Shown: positions 22,625 through 33,037 of the stretch, in pieces
Position numbering within the stretch: the stretch's first letter is position 1
How the letters are laid out: every line of letters starts with the position of its first letter
From: Tipula vernalis
Lineage: Eukaryota; Arthropoda; Insecta; Diptera; Tipulidae
Direction of reading: 5' to 3'
Assembly: GCA_958295665.1 (NCBI GenBank)
Contig: OY282559.1
Span: forward strand, 259,228,245 to 259,292,244
Length of the DNA stretch: 64,000 nt
Notes under the pieces: model-generated
The model's database searches: none
The model's input: the letters and a program-made list of their open reading frames with translations, nothing else
Told to the model about the DNA's origin: nothing
Made by a program: the position numbers and the translations under genes

Positions 22625-23995
22625 TGTAACGTTCATTTTGCTTTCGACGTCCAGGTTATTTTGGGATCATGCTGCTAGTCGGAAAAAGGAGGTTCATTTG
22701 TCGAAAGACATCCGTAATTACTGGATAGATCGAAACTACATTCATTACCTGGACATACTACGAGCCCACGCTCCCATCGGCAATCTCGCAATCTTCCTAC
22801 TTAGTGATTCATGTTTTTAGCTTCTCGTAATTGACAATAAAATAAAAAAATTAAAGTTGGGTAATCCCGTCGACAATGCACTATTTGGTAGCGATATACT
22901 TTGTATGTATATTCAGATTAATAGATTAAATATCCATATATACATATATATGATTTTACAACAGTAGAATTACAAAATCAAAAAAAAAAAAATATTTAAT
23001 TGTTTTATAAAATTACCTCTCCAAAATTGGTGGTACAAATCTGTCATCAGCTGCTTTGGTGGTTGGTTTGGTCCGTTTATTCACCAAGGTTGAATAGTAT
23101 ATGGCCCGTTATTGCCCAGATATCGCTGCTATTAATCGTGAAAATTAGCTCTTGTTGTGATTGAAATGTTTTGTTTTTCTTTTGTTATTAATAACAACTG
23201 AGATGCAGAATATGCCTCGAAATAGGTATCGATATTCAAATAATTTACTCGATAGTTTTTTTTTTTGTTTTGTTTATTTCCACTTAGATTTAATCAACAA
23301 ATGCAATTACTTATGTAGTTAACACAAAATTTATAAAAATATATTAAGTTTAAATAGTTTTTTTCGATTCATATATTTTTGTAATTTTATTTATTTTGGC
23401 TTAATTTTATTTAGTAATACAGTTCAATCTTATTTATTTATTTTTATTTTTTTTATTTTATTTATTTATACAATCCAATTTTTGCTTAATTATTAGCTTG
23501 GTACAACATTATCGTAATTCACTAAACATCATTTATTTGCGGTATTGGCAGATACATTTCTGCAACCGTAACCATATATATCTATATATATTATATATAT
23601 CTGTATATATATAAATTAGTACCCACACGATAAGTTAGGTCACTAAACACAGTGCAATAGTTAAGTAATTTTTTTGTTTTAAAATGTTTTTACTTATTTG
23701 CTTACTATTTTTCACTAAAAACTAAAATCACGCCACTCACATACACGTTATAAATTAAATTTTTTTATTTTCTGTATTAGGCCTTTCGTTAGCCTTAATC
23801 GTTTCGATACCAAAAATCAACTGCCTTGTCTATCTATTTTTCGTCATCCCGTAATTTCATTTATTTTATTTTTCCCCATCACAGTAATTAAAAAAAACCG
23901 GTTATTTCACAAATTTAAAAAAAAATTGACTCCAATAATAAATCGCGTATATCTTAACTAAATAATAATAACAGGGTAAACCAAAAATCGTTACA
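22625..23995 (-). repeat. 5' LTR of the gypsy element (right copy)
   Basis: 1371 bp with the same termini as the left copy. It should hold the promoter for the minus-strand element. Confidence 0.95.
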
Positions 23996-24079
23996 AATAG
24001 TTAAGCTCCATCCTAATTGGGGGTTCATATAATTTGTATAAAAGGTCCAATTTGAAATGTAAAAAGTTCAGTTTGAAGT

Positions 24080-24560
24080 GTAAAACCTGTATGATAGTAT
24101 AATGGCATGTTGGTTTGATAATATAATGGTGTGATGGAATGACGGTACGATGGTATGATGGTATCGTGGTAGGATGGTATATATGATAGTATGATTGTGT
24201 GATGTTATATGATTGATTGATATTATTGAATGAATGTGTAATAGTATGAGGGTACGATGGTATGATGGTGTAATGGTATGATTATATGATGCTACGATGT
24301 TGATTTTATGATGGTACTACGATGGTTCGATTTTAAGATGATATGATGGTATGATGGTATGAAGGTGGGGTGGATTGATGGTAAGATATACTTGATGGTG
24401 TGATGATGGGGTGGTTTCAGGTCACTATAATACAATGGTACGATTGTATAATGGTTCAGTGGTATAGTGTCATGATGGTATAATTGACTAACGGTATGAA
24501 TGACTGATTGTTTAAGGATATGATGGTACGACAGTACGTATGCCGGTGTGATGGTCAGTA
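24080..24560. repeat. Degenerate GATGGTAT array
   Basis: Dozens of variants of gatggtatgatggta and gatggtacgatggt run for nearly 500 bases. The array has no reading frame. It borders the gypsy insertion on its right as the 70-bp minisatellite does on its left. Confidence 0.8.
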
Positions 24561-25000
24561 GGGTTTCAGTTGAAATTGAGTTGGATTTGAAAGAGAAGTT
24601 CGGTTAGAGATTAATTTGAGGTCCAGTTTAGGGTACAGTGGGAGGTTAGATTGAGTTGAGTTTATACACTCATGTAGCTATCGAATCGAGTTAATTTAAG
24701 GATTGGGTTGGAAAATAAGTGTAGAGCTGAGCAGAAGGTTAAGGTAAGTTGAGTTGACGTAGAAATGGGACTTAGTTAGCTTGCATGGGGATGTGAGTTG
24801 TTCAGTTGAGGAATTATTGAAGGGTTGATTTGGAGTTAGGTTAAGGTTTGATTTGGTGATTTAATTGATGGCTGTTTTGGCCATTAATTTGATGGGTTGC
24901 AATTGACATAGAGGTTGAATTGTAAATTTAGGTGGAGGTTAAGCTGAAGATTGACTTAATGGGATTGATTTGTGTGTTGAATTAATCAAGACCGAAGTTC
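24561..25000. repeat. Degenerate GTTGAGTT-like array (second block)
   Basis: Variants of ttgagttg, gaggttaag and ttgatttg recall the block at 14285-14575, about 9.5 kb away on the other side of the gypsy element. Both sides of the insertion therefore belong to one simple-repeat domain. Confidence 0.5.
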
Positions 25001-25220
25001 TGATCACCTTATGAGGTTTCAGCCCTTTATAATTTTTTTTTATATTTTATTATTGTAATAATCAACTAAAGCCGGTTTGGACCTTAGATGGAAACAAGAT
25101 AATAGTTTTAGGCCGTGCTGTCGTTTTGAACATTTTGAAAAATGTACTGTTCATAGGAGTAATTCGAGTCAAAAGGGAACACGTTCCATTCAAAATAAAA
25201 ACATCGCAAATAGTTTTTAA

Positions 25221-25578
25221 GGCCGATACACATTGAGCACTAGTAACGAGAACGATATTCCCTTTTTTACCAAATTACGTAAGAAAATTATTGAAATAAT
25301 GAAAGCCATATCGTGCATTTACTAAAAATAAAATTTAAAATTTTAAAAGTTTTAATACAAAATTTCAATTTATCGTCGATAATTTTTAATTTAAGACGAT
25401 AAATTGAAATTTTGAATTAAAACTTTTAAAATTTTAAATTTTATTTTTAGTTAATGCACGTTATTTTAACTATCGTTCATTAAAATCGTACGGCTTACAG
25501 TATTTCAATAATTTTCTTACGTAATTTGATAAAAAAGGGAATATCGTTTTCGTTACTCGTTCTCAATGTGTACAGGCC
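25221..25578. mobile_element. 358-bp palindromic MITE, ends GGCC
   Basis: ggccgatacacattgagcac at the left is mirrored by caatgtgtacaggcc at the right, and pairing continues inward (ttacgtaagaaaattattgaaat with its complement; then a second stretch aaattttaaaagttttaat around 25335-25440). The flanks are tttaa and tttag, a possible 4-5 bp target duplication. No coding capacity. Family unknown. Confidence 0.8.
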
Positions 25579-26349
25579 TTTAGTATCTTGCATTGCAAAA
25601 GGCTGGCTGTGCATCTGTTGTCCTAGTTGAAGCAATCTAACAAATTGTCTATTGTAAACTAAAAGCCAAGCTTATAAAACACAGTTTTTTGAAATATTAG
25701 GAGGTTAAATGGACATATTTCTTGTAATTACCATCGGAAGGAAGTATTCATCTACATATAATATAAAAATGCTCACTGAAACTCTTTAAAAGGCGCAAAA
25801 AGTAAAACTCTATCTTCGATAGAGAAATTAATAACTCTCTATTTTAATTCCTACGTGTTCTGCAAAAAAACGAATATAGAAAAATCCAAGTTGAAACAGT
25901 GCCTCAGTAAATTTTTTTTGATACCTTTACGACTCTCAGTGCCTCACTTTAGGTACTGTAGTGCCTCTTTTGATAGCACTGGGTACGATTAACACATTAA
26001 TCCAGTCCAGTTGTTTAGCGCCGTATTTTAGCCTAACCCATCCAGTCAGAAACAATGATGAGCTAGTTGCCCGGTGGTCACCGCGGGGAGGTTATACCTG
26101 TGGAAGCTACAAGATACAGAGCTAACAACAAGTATCAATTTGATTCCCCCAGGCAGCTTCACACCTAGACTTCACCGTCGCTTTTATTGCTTTTAATTTT
26201 TTTTTTAGGTCATCTCTGAGCCACTATTTTATAATCTGTATGTAAGATTTAGTTAATTGTGATTGCGATTCTCAGAAGTACTACAGAAATCTGATTCAGC
26301 AAACTAATAAATGTAATTTAAAAAGTAGCTTACAAATGTATTGTGATTG
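25579..26349. other. No gene recognised
   Basis: Mixed AT-rich sequence. A GC-richer patch at about 26060-26190 (ggtggtcaccgcggggagg) could be a fragment of an older retroposon, but I cannot identify it. Confidence 0.4.
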
Positions 26350-26490
26350 TGTTACTAACTATTGGCTATACGTAGGCATCCGTATCCGGATCAATTTCTA
26401 TCATTACCAACTAAACCTATCCTCTTTATATTGTGTGTAACGGCCATCTCCGTGAGATCTTTCTTATAGCTTGGTCGAAGAGTCCAATCA
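26350..26490 (+). repeat. SINE-like repeat, diverged copy
   Basis: actaactattgg, a taggcatccgtatccggatc block, then an AATC-type tail (caatcaattaatcaatt) correspond in order to the copies near 36.1 and 36.7 kb. Strongly diverged. Confidence 0.4.
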
Positions 26491-26970
26491 ATTAATCAAT
26501 TCTTATCCAATTTTACCGCCACCTTAGGGGTTTTGGTGAACTGTATCTTTTCCGGATACTACATCCAGGGTATCTGGAGATAGGTTTAGGGGAACATCTG
26601 TTGAAGAAATACATACATATTATTTATATATCAATTTATACCATTCTGGCAACACTGTAGAATTAAGTTTATTGTGTACACTCTGTGCACACTGATATTA
26701 TGTTTTATAAAAATGGTTAAGTCACGCCTATCTTTACAGTATGTCTTTCAAATATTTTGTGTTCAATATCTATGTAATTCTCTCTTATAAAGTTTCTTGA
26801 ATAAAACACATGTGGTTACAATTTCTGTTTTTGTTCAAATTAAAGTTCATTTATTTAATGAAGTCAGCAATAAATTCTACAATGATTTCAACTACATCTA
26901 GAGCTGCTGATTTTGCAAAGCTCGAGCTTTCGATCTTATTAGAGTACAAGCGTTCTTGATCCCAACATAT

Positions 26971-27413
26971 TGTTACGTTTTTGCCTTGTCAATTAAGGTT
27001 CGTATCACTGGATTGCGAATAATACAAAATCAATATAATTTATCACCAACGTATTTATTTATTTCACAAAATTTATTACAACACAGTTTATCAATAAAAA
27101 TTCACAAAATCACTTTATATAAATTATTCTCAAATTTTACTGATCACTTTTACTTTTTATTTTACACTAAAACACTTTTTAAAACACTTTATAATTCCTT
27201 TTAATCTATACACTATCGCCCACCAAATATTACTAATTTAATTCGACTTCGTTCGCCTTTTTATATACACAAACCAAACTTCTAGAAAGCTCATGATTTT
27301 TCTAGTTAGAATAGTGTAGAACAATTTTATCATGGAAAATTCCATTTTAGTATAGTTTTACATTGAGCTATTAATTTAACTTCTTCTATTACTCACTAGG
27401 TGTCACCGTTACA
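26971..27413 (-). mobile_element. Solo LTR related to the compact element downstream
   Basis: Begins TGTTACGTTTTTGCCTTGTC and ends CACCGTTACA, flanked by ATAT on both sides (26967-26970, 27414-27417). It matches the 497-bp LTRs at 27.85 and 30.85 kb but is 443 bp, lacking a segment of about 45 bases, and has many substitutions. A solo LTR arises by recombination between the two LTRs of an earlier full insertion. Confidence 0.85.
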
Positions 27414-27851
27414 ATATTAATTTTATAACGTAAATTATCTCTCTTTATTAAGAAAATTCTCTTTATCTCTTGAATGGTAAGAGTTACAAACTTTTTAACA
27501 ATAGTTTCTAATAGTAACTTCGGTATGAGGAATCCGAATCTGAAATCAAATTTTCGAAATTCGAAAAAAAAATGCTACACATGGACACTCTTTCAGAATT
27601 CATAGGCGTATTTATTCAAAGTTCGTCGAAAATAAAAAGATCGAGTATTTCAAGCAAAAATATCGAGCTTCTAACTTCTGCAATTACCATTCTACCTCAA
27701 GCCAGCAGTTCTAGGAACATCCAACTAGCTGGATTAGTTTTCCTTAATGAATTTTATTCCCAATTTTTGGTTTGCGAATTTGAATGCGAAAAATTTTTAA
27801 ATAATTAATGTATTGACCTTAGTGTCGGGACCGTACTAATAATAATAATAT
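27414..27851. other. Spacer between two insertions of one LTR family; no gene seen
   Basis: A 78-codon open frame is present but has no recognisable features. An (AAT)n run precedes the next LTR. Confidence 0.4.
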
Positions 27852-28348
27852 TGTTACGTTTTTGCCTTGTCAATCAAGGTTCGTATCACTGGATTGTGAA
27901 TAATACAAAATCAATTTAATTTATCTCCAACGAATTTATTAATTTCACAAAATTTATTACAACACAGTTTATCAATCAAAATTCACAAAATCACTTTATA
28001 TAAATTATTCTCAAATTTTACTAATCACTATTACTTTTTATTTCGCACAAAAACACTTTTTAAATCACTTATTAATTCCTTTTTAATCTTTATACTATCG
28101 CTTTCCAAATATTACTTATAATCTTACAAGTTTACTCTATCGCGTTCCAAATACTAATAATCCAATTCGATCTTGTTCGCCTTTTTATATACACAAACCA
28201 AGCTTCTCGAAAGTTCACGACTTTTCCAGTTGGAATAGCGTAGAAACATTACGTAACAATTTTTATCATGGAAAATTCCATTTAGTACAGTAAAACATTG
28301 AGCTATTAGTTTTACTTATTCTATTACACGCTAGGTGTCACCGTCACA
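27852..28348 (-). repeat. 3' LTR of the compact element
   Basis: 497 bp; TGTTACG...CGTCACA. In coding orientation it follows the polypurine tract directly. Confidence 0.9.
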
Positions 28349-28359
28349 CTACCCCTCAC
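28349..28359 (-). promoter_or_regulatory. Polypurine tract of the compact element
   Basis: On the coding strand GTGAGGGGTAG lies between the TAG stop codon and the 3' LTR. It fits the plus-strand primer site of LTR retrotransposons. Confidence 0.65.
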
Positions 28360-30807
28360 CTAAGCCTGTTCGTCCCGAACAGGACCGAAATTACCTCCTC
28401 TGTAGAGGGCCAGCCTCTCTAAATGTACCGCCATTGGTTTACCTCCTTGTCCTTTTCTTGTCCTGTAGGGTGCCGTCCATATAGGCTGCACTTTCGCCGA
28501 TAAATCCCCCTTCTTTTGTTGCGAGTTGTGATGCCACACCAGTTGCCCCTCGTGTAATCCCTGGCCATTTGCCCGTATGGCACATCGAGTTCTCATCCAG
28601 TCGCCCGACACTCGCACTCTACCTCGCACAACTCGGCCCTTCTTATCCAAAGTCTGCTTAACCTGGTGTTCTTTGGTTTCCTCAACAATTGTTTCAGATT
28701 TCGATGGCAGCTCCTCGTAATGACTGATTGTTACTCGCCTTACTGTTGCATCCGTACCGTCAAACTTAAGTTTCAGCTCGATGTTATTGCTACTCAATAT
28801 TCCTCGGCCAAAATCCAACACAAAGCCATTCATCCTCATGAAGTCCGTTCCCAAAATGACCTCGTCCACAATGTCTGCGACTATAACTTCGTGTGGGAAA
28901 AGAGTTTCGCCGATCCTTATGCTCACGATCTTTTTCCCTTTAATCATTGCACTCTCCCCATTTGCCATTCTTAATTTTAACCCATCAACCAGCTGCACTG
29001 CTCCTGCGATCAAATCTTTCCGAACAATTGTGTGGGTTGCTCCGGTATCCAGCGTAATAATACACCTCCTCCCATCAACACCGCCCCAAACTGTGACGCT
29101 GCTTCCGCCTCGTGCTTCACTCGTAACAGGGATGAATGTTATGGGGCAACCAGACGGCGAAGCCAGCTTCGGTTCCTTCAAACTGACTTCTAACCTTTCC
29201 ACTTTACCGACTGTTGCCATCCGCTCATCCGATTCCCGCTCTCCTCTTCGTGCTCTTTCCACGGAAGATGGTAATCCGTGCCGCTTTCCTCCTGCTTCCA
29301 AACAATCTCGCGAGATGTGGCCAATCCTGTTACACACCCAACATCTTCGCTCGCTGCCTCTAGACCTCTGTCCCGACCGTTCCGTGTTTGCTCGTATAAA
29401 AGTAGGCGATCTTCTCTCTCCATGTATTACTTTCCGACAGTCCATTGAGATGTGACCCAACTTGTCACATTTCCAACACCTAAGCCTGCCTCTTCCGACT
29501 GTCGGTACCATTCGCTCCATGCTGCCGTTCTTGTCTGAGTTCATTTGACGACTAAATACTGATGGTCTGGTGAAGTTCTGCACAGCCTCGATGGTTAACG
29601 CAAACGCAACGGTTTCCGCAAAGGTTGATTTAGGTGACAACATCACCGCCCTGCGTGTTTCTGGATCTCGAATGCCGTCAATGAATGCGTCAATTTTAAG
29701 CCTTTCCATATAATCGGCCGACGTACTGGTATGTGCTAGATGTACTAATCGCTCGATTGCCGATGAAAATTCCTGAAGTGATTCTCCTCCCTTTTGGTAG
29801 CGGCTTTTCAATTCCATTCGATAGATTTCACGCTTGTGGTCACTGCCGTACTTCCTATCCAGCGCCTTCATAATTTCGAGATAACTGTTGCGATCTTTTT
29901 CCGGAATTGTTTGTAAGGCCTCCGCTGCTTCACCTTTAAGGGCCACTATTAACGCTGCGACAAGATGTTCATCATTCCAACGGTTTTGATTGGCTGCCGT
30001 TTCAAATTGAAATTTGAAAATGCCGAAAGATGATGTACCGTCGAAGTTTGGTGGTTTTAACTTAACTGATTGAACGGTCTGTACCACTTGCGTCGTTGTT
30101 CCACTTGCCTTGACATCAGTTAGATCTTTCTCGAGACGTTGACATTTTTCCACAACTTGTTGAATCTCCGTTTGCAATTTCTCTTCAACATGTTGAACCT
30201 TCCTTTCTAATTTTTCGTCAACCTTTTGAATCTCCGTCTTAAAATTCGTTTGCAGTTTCTCTATTTCGCCTTGTACATTTGTAGACAATTCCAGAATTTT
30301 CTCGTCCGTTCTCTTTTGCCCATCTGCAATTTGGTCTTTAATTTCTTGGTTAGACTGGTTTATAGTCTCCAACTGTCGCTCATTTGACTGCTCAATTTTC
30401 ACCATTTGTCGTTTCATTTCTTGATTTGACTGATTTTGTTGTTCCATTTCATTCTTAATTTCTTGGTTTGACTGCTCAATTTTCACCATTTGTCGTTCGT
30501 TTTGCTGTTTCATGAGACACATCTGTCCTGTCATTTGGTTCATAGCAGCTATTAACTGCGACAAATCGAAACTTCCAGAATGTTCTTGTGTCTTTTCGAC
30601 CAACGGTTGTTTATCTTCTGCTTTCTGCTCTATGGTTGCTGCATCCGTTACTTTCTCTCCAAAATCATGATGTTCCGCGTCCAGCCCTTCTTTCTCCATG
30701 GCGTCACGTAGTCGCGCTTGTAAAGCTGCTTTACCACCATCAGTAGCCAAACCTCGTTTCTCAAGTTCCCTCTTTAATTCTGGCACTTTTAATTCGTTGA
30801 GAATCAT
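28360..30807 (-). CDS. SAP-coiled coil-Gag-protease-integrase tail fusion protein, 815 residues
   Basis: The ATG at 30805-30807 begins directly with a SAP-type motif (about residues 4-38: LKVPELKRELEKRGLATDGG), a DNA-binding helix pair of chromatin proteins. A Gln/Ser/Glu-rich coiled coil with QSNQE repeats follows (about 90-230), then a Retrotrans_gag capsid (250-410). Two good zinc knuckles (CWKCDKLGHISMDC about 444, CWVCNRIGHISRDC about 489) precede an aspartic protease (LDTGATHTIV about 585; ILGTDF about 651). After about residue 735 the protein becomes the tail that normally follows the integrase core (MRTRCAIRANGQGLHEGQLVW, then a WTAPYR motif and VHLERLALYRGG). RT, RNase H and integrase core are missing, but the frame is open throughout. 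It could make particles and process them, relying on a partner for copying. Confidence 0.9.
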   Translation of the reverse strand: MILNELKVPELKRELEKRGLATDGGKAALQARLRDAMEKEGLDAEHHDFGEKVTDAATIEQKAEDKQPLVEKTQEHSGSFDLSQLIAAMNQMTGQMCLMKQQNERQMVKIEQSNQEIKNEMEQQNQSNQEMKRQMVKIEQSNERQLETINQSNQEIKDQIADGQKRTDEKILELSTNVQGEIEKLQTNFKTEIQKVDEKLERKVQHVEEKLQTEIQQVVEKCQRLEKDLTDVKASGTTTQVVQTVQSVKLKPPNFDGTSSFGIFKFQFETAANQNRWNDEHLVAALIVALKGEAAEALQTIPEKDRNSYLEIMKALDRKYGSDHKREIYRMELKSRYQKGGESLQEFSSAIERLVHLAHTSTSADYMERLKIDAFIDGIRDPETRRAVMLSPKSTFAETVAFALTIEAVQNFTRPSVFSRQMNSDKNGSMERMVPTVGRGRLRCWKCDKLGHISMDCRKVIHGERRSPTFIRANTERSGQRSRGSERRCWVCNRIGHISRDCLEAGGKRHGLPSSVERARRGERESDERMATVGKVERLEVSLKEPKLASPSGCPITFIPVTSEARGGSSVTVWGGVDGRRCIITLDTGATHTIVRKDLIAGAVQLVDGLKLRMANGESAMIKGKKIVSIRIGETLFPHEVIVADIVDEVILGTDFMRMNGFVLDFGRGILSSNNIELKLKFDGTDATVRRVTISHYEELPSKSETIVEETKEHQVKQTLDKKGRVVRGRVRVSGDWMRTRCAIRANGQGLHEGQLVWHHNSQQKKGDLSAKVQPIWTAPYRTRKGQGGKPMAVHLERLALYRGGNFGPVRDEQA

Positions 30808-30827
30808 TTTCTTTATCTTTTTATTCA

Positions 30828-30847
30828 CAATCCCACCGCTGTCACCA
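30828..30847 (-). promoter_or_regulatory. Primer binding site of the compact element
   Basis: Coding strand TGGTGACAGCGGTGGGATTG, 3 bases inside the 5' LTR; its complement ends in CCA as a tRNA does. The tRNA identity is not determined. Confidence 0.7.
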
Positions 30848-30850
30848 AAT

Positions 30851-31347
30851 TGTTACGTTTTTGCCTTGTCAATCAAGGTTCGTATCACTGGATTGTGAAT
30901 AATACAAAATCAATTTAATTTATCTCCAACGAATTTATTAATTTCACAAAATTTATTACAACACAGTTTATCAATCAAAATTCACAAAATCACTTTATAT
31001 AAATTATTCTCAAATTTTACTAATCACTATTACTTTTTATTTCGCACAAAAACACTTTTTAAATCACTTATTAATTCCTTTTTAATCTTTATACTATCGC
31101 TTTCCAAATATTACTTATAATCTTACAAGTTTACTCTATCGCGTTCCAAATACTAATAATCCAATTCGATCTTGTTCGCCTTTTTATATACACAAACCAA
31201 GCTTCTCGAAAGTTCACGACTTTTCCAGTTGGAATAGCGTAGAAACATTACGTAACAATTTTTATCATGGAAAATTCCATTTAGTACAGTAAAACATTGA
31301 GCTATTAGTTTTACTTATTCTATTACACGCTAGGTGTCACCGTCACA
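30851..31347 (-). repeat. 5' LTR of the compact element
   Basis: 497 bp and, by eye, identical to the copy at 27852-28348. Confidence 0.9.
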
Positions 31348-32164
31348 ATATTTATGATAATTTTGGTTTAGAATTTATTTGGTTTGGAAAATATGTGAGA
31401 TGGCAAAACTTTAACTTAATTAATAAATCGACGAGCTCAACAATCTTCTATTGAAGTTTTTCTAATTTGTTGCCCTATTAGAATTATCTTAAGAGTTTTT
31501 CTGTTACCATCTCAATTTATGTTTCTTGTGTATAAAGTAAACATACACAAATAAACAGTAAAGTAAACATACACAAATTTTTGGCCACTGTTTATTTTCG
31601 CTTAATTGCCATAATTTATTGGTAAGTACGGTTATGGATACTTGAATATCGTTTTTAAAGAAATACATTAAAGAGTCTTCAACTTATAATAACAAATATT
31701 AACTTGTTCAAGTTTTTAAAGAACTACTCGTAATGTTCAATTAAAACACTTACAACGTACCTTACCTGTGAGTGGCGTTTGCTAGTTACGCTCTAGTAAA
31801 TTTATTTTCGCCCAAATTATCTTTTGTATCTGTGCGCTTAATTTAATAAACATTAGTGAAGTGTCTTGAAGTATTTAGAAGTTTCTTGCTTCTTCAGTTA
31901 TAACGAAGTTACAAAGTTATAATGGGTAAGAACTTTGTTACAACGAATCGATAGTTTTGCTCCATAGAAAACACGACTCGAGGTAAGTCGCTGTGATACA
32001 ACAAGCGCCAACAAATTGTTTTTATTAAATTTATAAGTCCTTTCAGTTCTTTTCAATAAAATTAGACTTTTATTTTTTGCCAAAAACTGTGTATACTTTA
32101 TTTAACTCAATTTTATTATTTTACCATCAGACTTAATCATAATTTTTTTATTAAGTTTACAATT
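31348..32164. other. Intergenic; short tandem duplication
   Basis: No gene. aaagtaaacatacacaaat occurs at 31535-31553 and 31560-31578. The last part holds the 3' flank of the minus-strand gene starting at 32830. Confidence 0.4.
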
Positions 32165-32830
32165 TTAACCGTGTTTTCGTATGTAAGGGGGAACACCACT
32201 TCCATCTGGACTGTTATTTTTTTCTGAAGATGTCACCGGTAACGCAGCATCATCATTTGAAGAAAATAAATACCGCTCGTCTCCTTTCGGAATTTCACAT
32301 ACAACCACATCGATGTTTGCACTAAAACGGCATTGTTTAGCCATACGCCGGCTTCTTTGCCTTGGCATACAAGATTTTGCCGTGCACGGATTATTTTTTG
32401 AAATTACATTTATGTGTACATTTTCATTTTGTGGTTCTAAGGAATTCTTTTGGAATCCGGCCTTGTGATTGTCCTCCTTAATTGAATTTAGCATTTGGCT
32501 GTGTGCTGCAATTTTTTTTTTTTGTAAATCGATTTTGCGGTCAAAGTCGGTTTGTGATATTATAGTCTTCTTTCGGCATGATGGTTGTTCAAAGGATTTA
32601 TTCAATTTACTGCCATCTTCTGCCCCAAAACGTGACGCATTTTTTTCTCTTTTGTATGTATGTGATTTCACCAAAGATGGATTTTTATCTTCCGTTTTAA
32701 GCTTGTTAGATTGCTCTTTATAATTCTCCTCAATCAATTTACGCTTCTGTATGCGTGCTGAAATTTTCTGTCGTTGCCAATCGATACGCTCGTCGAATTC
32801 ATCTAGTGGGATTGAAAGTTGGGCGCACAT
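32165..32830 (-). CDS. Hypothetical single-exon gene, 221 residues, not recognised
   Basis: An intact frame from ATG at 32828-32830 to a stop at 32165-32167, unlike the decayed frames around it. An AATAAA signal lies 12 bases after the stop (32147-32152 on the minus strand). The protein is basic and charged, without signal peptide or membrane segment. It has an internal duplication: DEFDERIDWQRQKISARIQK (about residues 11-30) and TDFDRKIDLQKKKIAAHSQM (about 94-113), each probably a helix. The C-terminal third has CRFSANIDVVVCEIPKGDERYLFS and ends PPYIRKHG, which looks conserved in style. I do not recognise the family. A host gene, possibly an old intronless retrocopy, is the likeliest reading; transposon origin is less likely because no element features flank it. 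Confidence 0.6.
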   Translation of the reverse strand: MCAQLSIPLDEFDERIDWQRQKISARIQKRKLIEENYKEQSNKLKTEDKNPSLVKSHTYKREKNASRFGAEDGSKLNKSFEQPSCRKKTIISQTDFDRKIDLQKKKIAAHSQMLNSIKEDNHKAGFQKNSLEPQNENVHINVISKNNPCTAKSCMPRQRSRRMAKQCRFSANIDVVVCEIPKGDERYLFSSNDDAALPVTSSEKNNSPDGSGVPPYIRKHG

Positions 32831-33037
32831 TTAAAAAATTTAGAATTTTGAAGAAATTGCCGAAAAAAAACGAAACAAAAATTTGAAAACTACAAACTTG
32901 ATTAAAATAAAATTTTAATTTGCTGCCATAAAACTTTTTATTCATATGGTTTTTATTAAAGTGGATGATTTTATTTAATTATGGTAGAAAAAACGTCAAT
33001 TATAAAGTAGAAAATCTTATACTTTATTGAGTTTCGA

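Larger units (their letters stand above)
15130..23995 (-). mobile_element. Near-complete Ty3/gypsy element with nearly identical 1371-bp LTRs
   Basis: Two long direct repeats bound an internal region with Gag and Pol on the minus strand. The ends are TGTAACG...CGTTACA. The 4-bp duplication AATA flanks it exactly (15126-15129 and 23996-23999). The two LTRs have equal length and I found only two differences (15137/22632 and 15195/22690), implying a recent insertion. In coding orientation the 5' LTR is the one at 22625-23995. Layout: gag, protease-RT-RNase H in the -1 frame, integrase in a further -1 frame. A stop in integrase and the second frame change probably make this copy non-autonomous. 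It sits in tandem-repeat DNA. Confidence 0.95.
27852..31347 (-). mobile_element. Compact RT-less LTR retrotransposon with a single Gag-protease-IN-tail gene
   Basis: Two 497-bp LTRs (27852-28348 and 30851-31347; TGTTACG...CGTCACA), equal in length and apparently identical, are flanked by ATAT (27848-27851, 31348-31351). The internal part is only about 2.5 kb and codes, on the minus strand, for a single frame. A primer site and polypurine tract are present. Reverse transcriptase, RNase H and the integrase core are absent, so mobilisation must have used enzymes from a relative. Near-identical LTRs show that it moved recently in this short form. Confidence 0.9.

Noticed and set aside
24080..24560. 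CRISPR-like repeat array
   Set aside because: Units are 8-10 bp, degenerate and have no spacers; this is simple-sequence DNA in a eukaryotic genome.
28781..29455. Plus-strand 224-codon frame
   Set aside because: Antisense to the intact Gag-protease gene; no family motif and composition follows the opposite strand.
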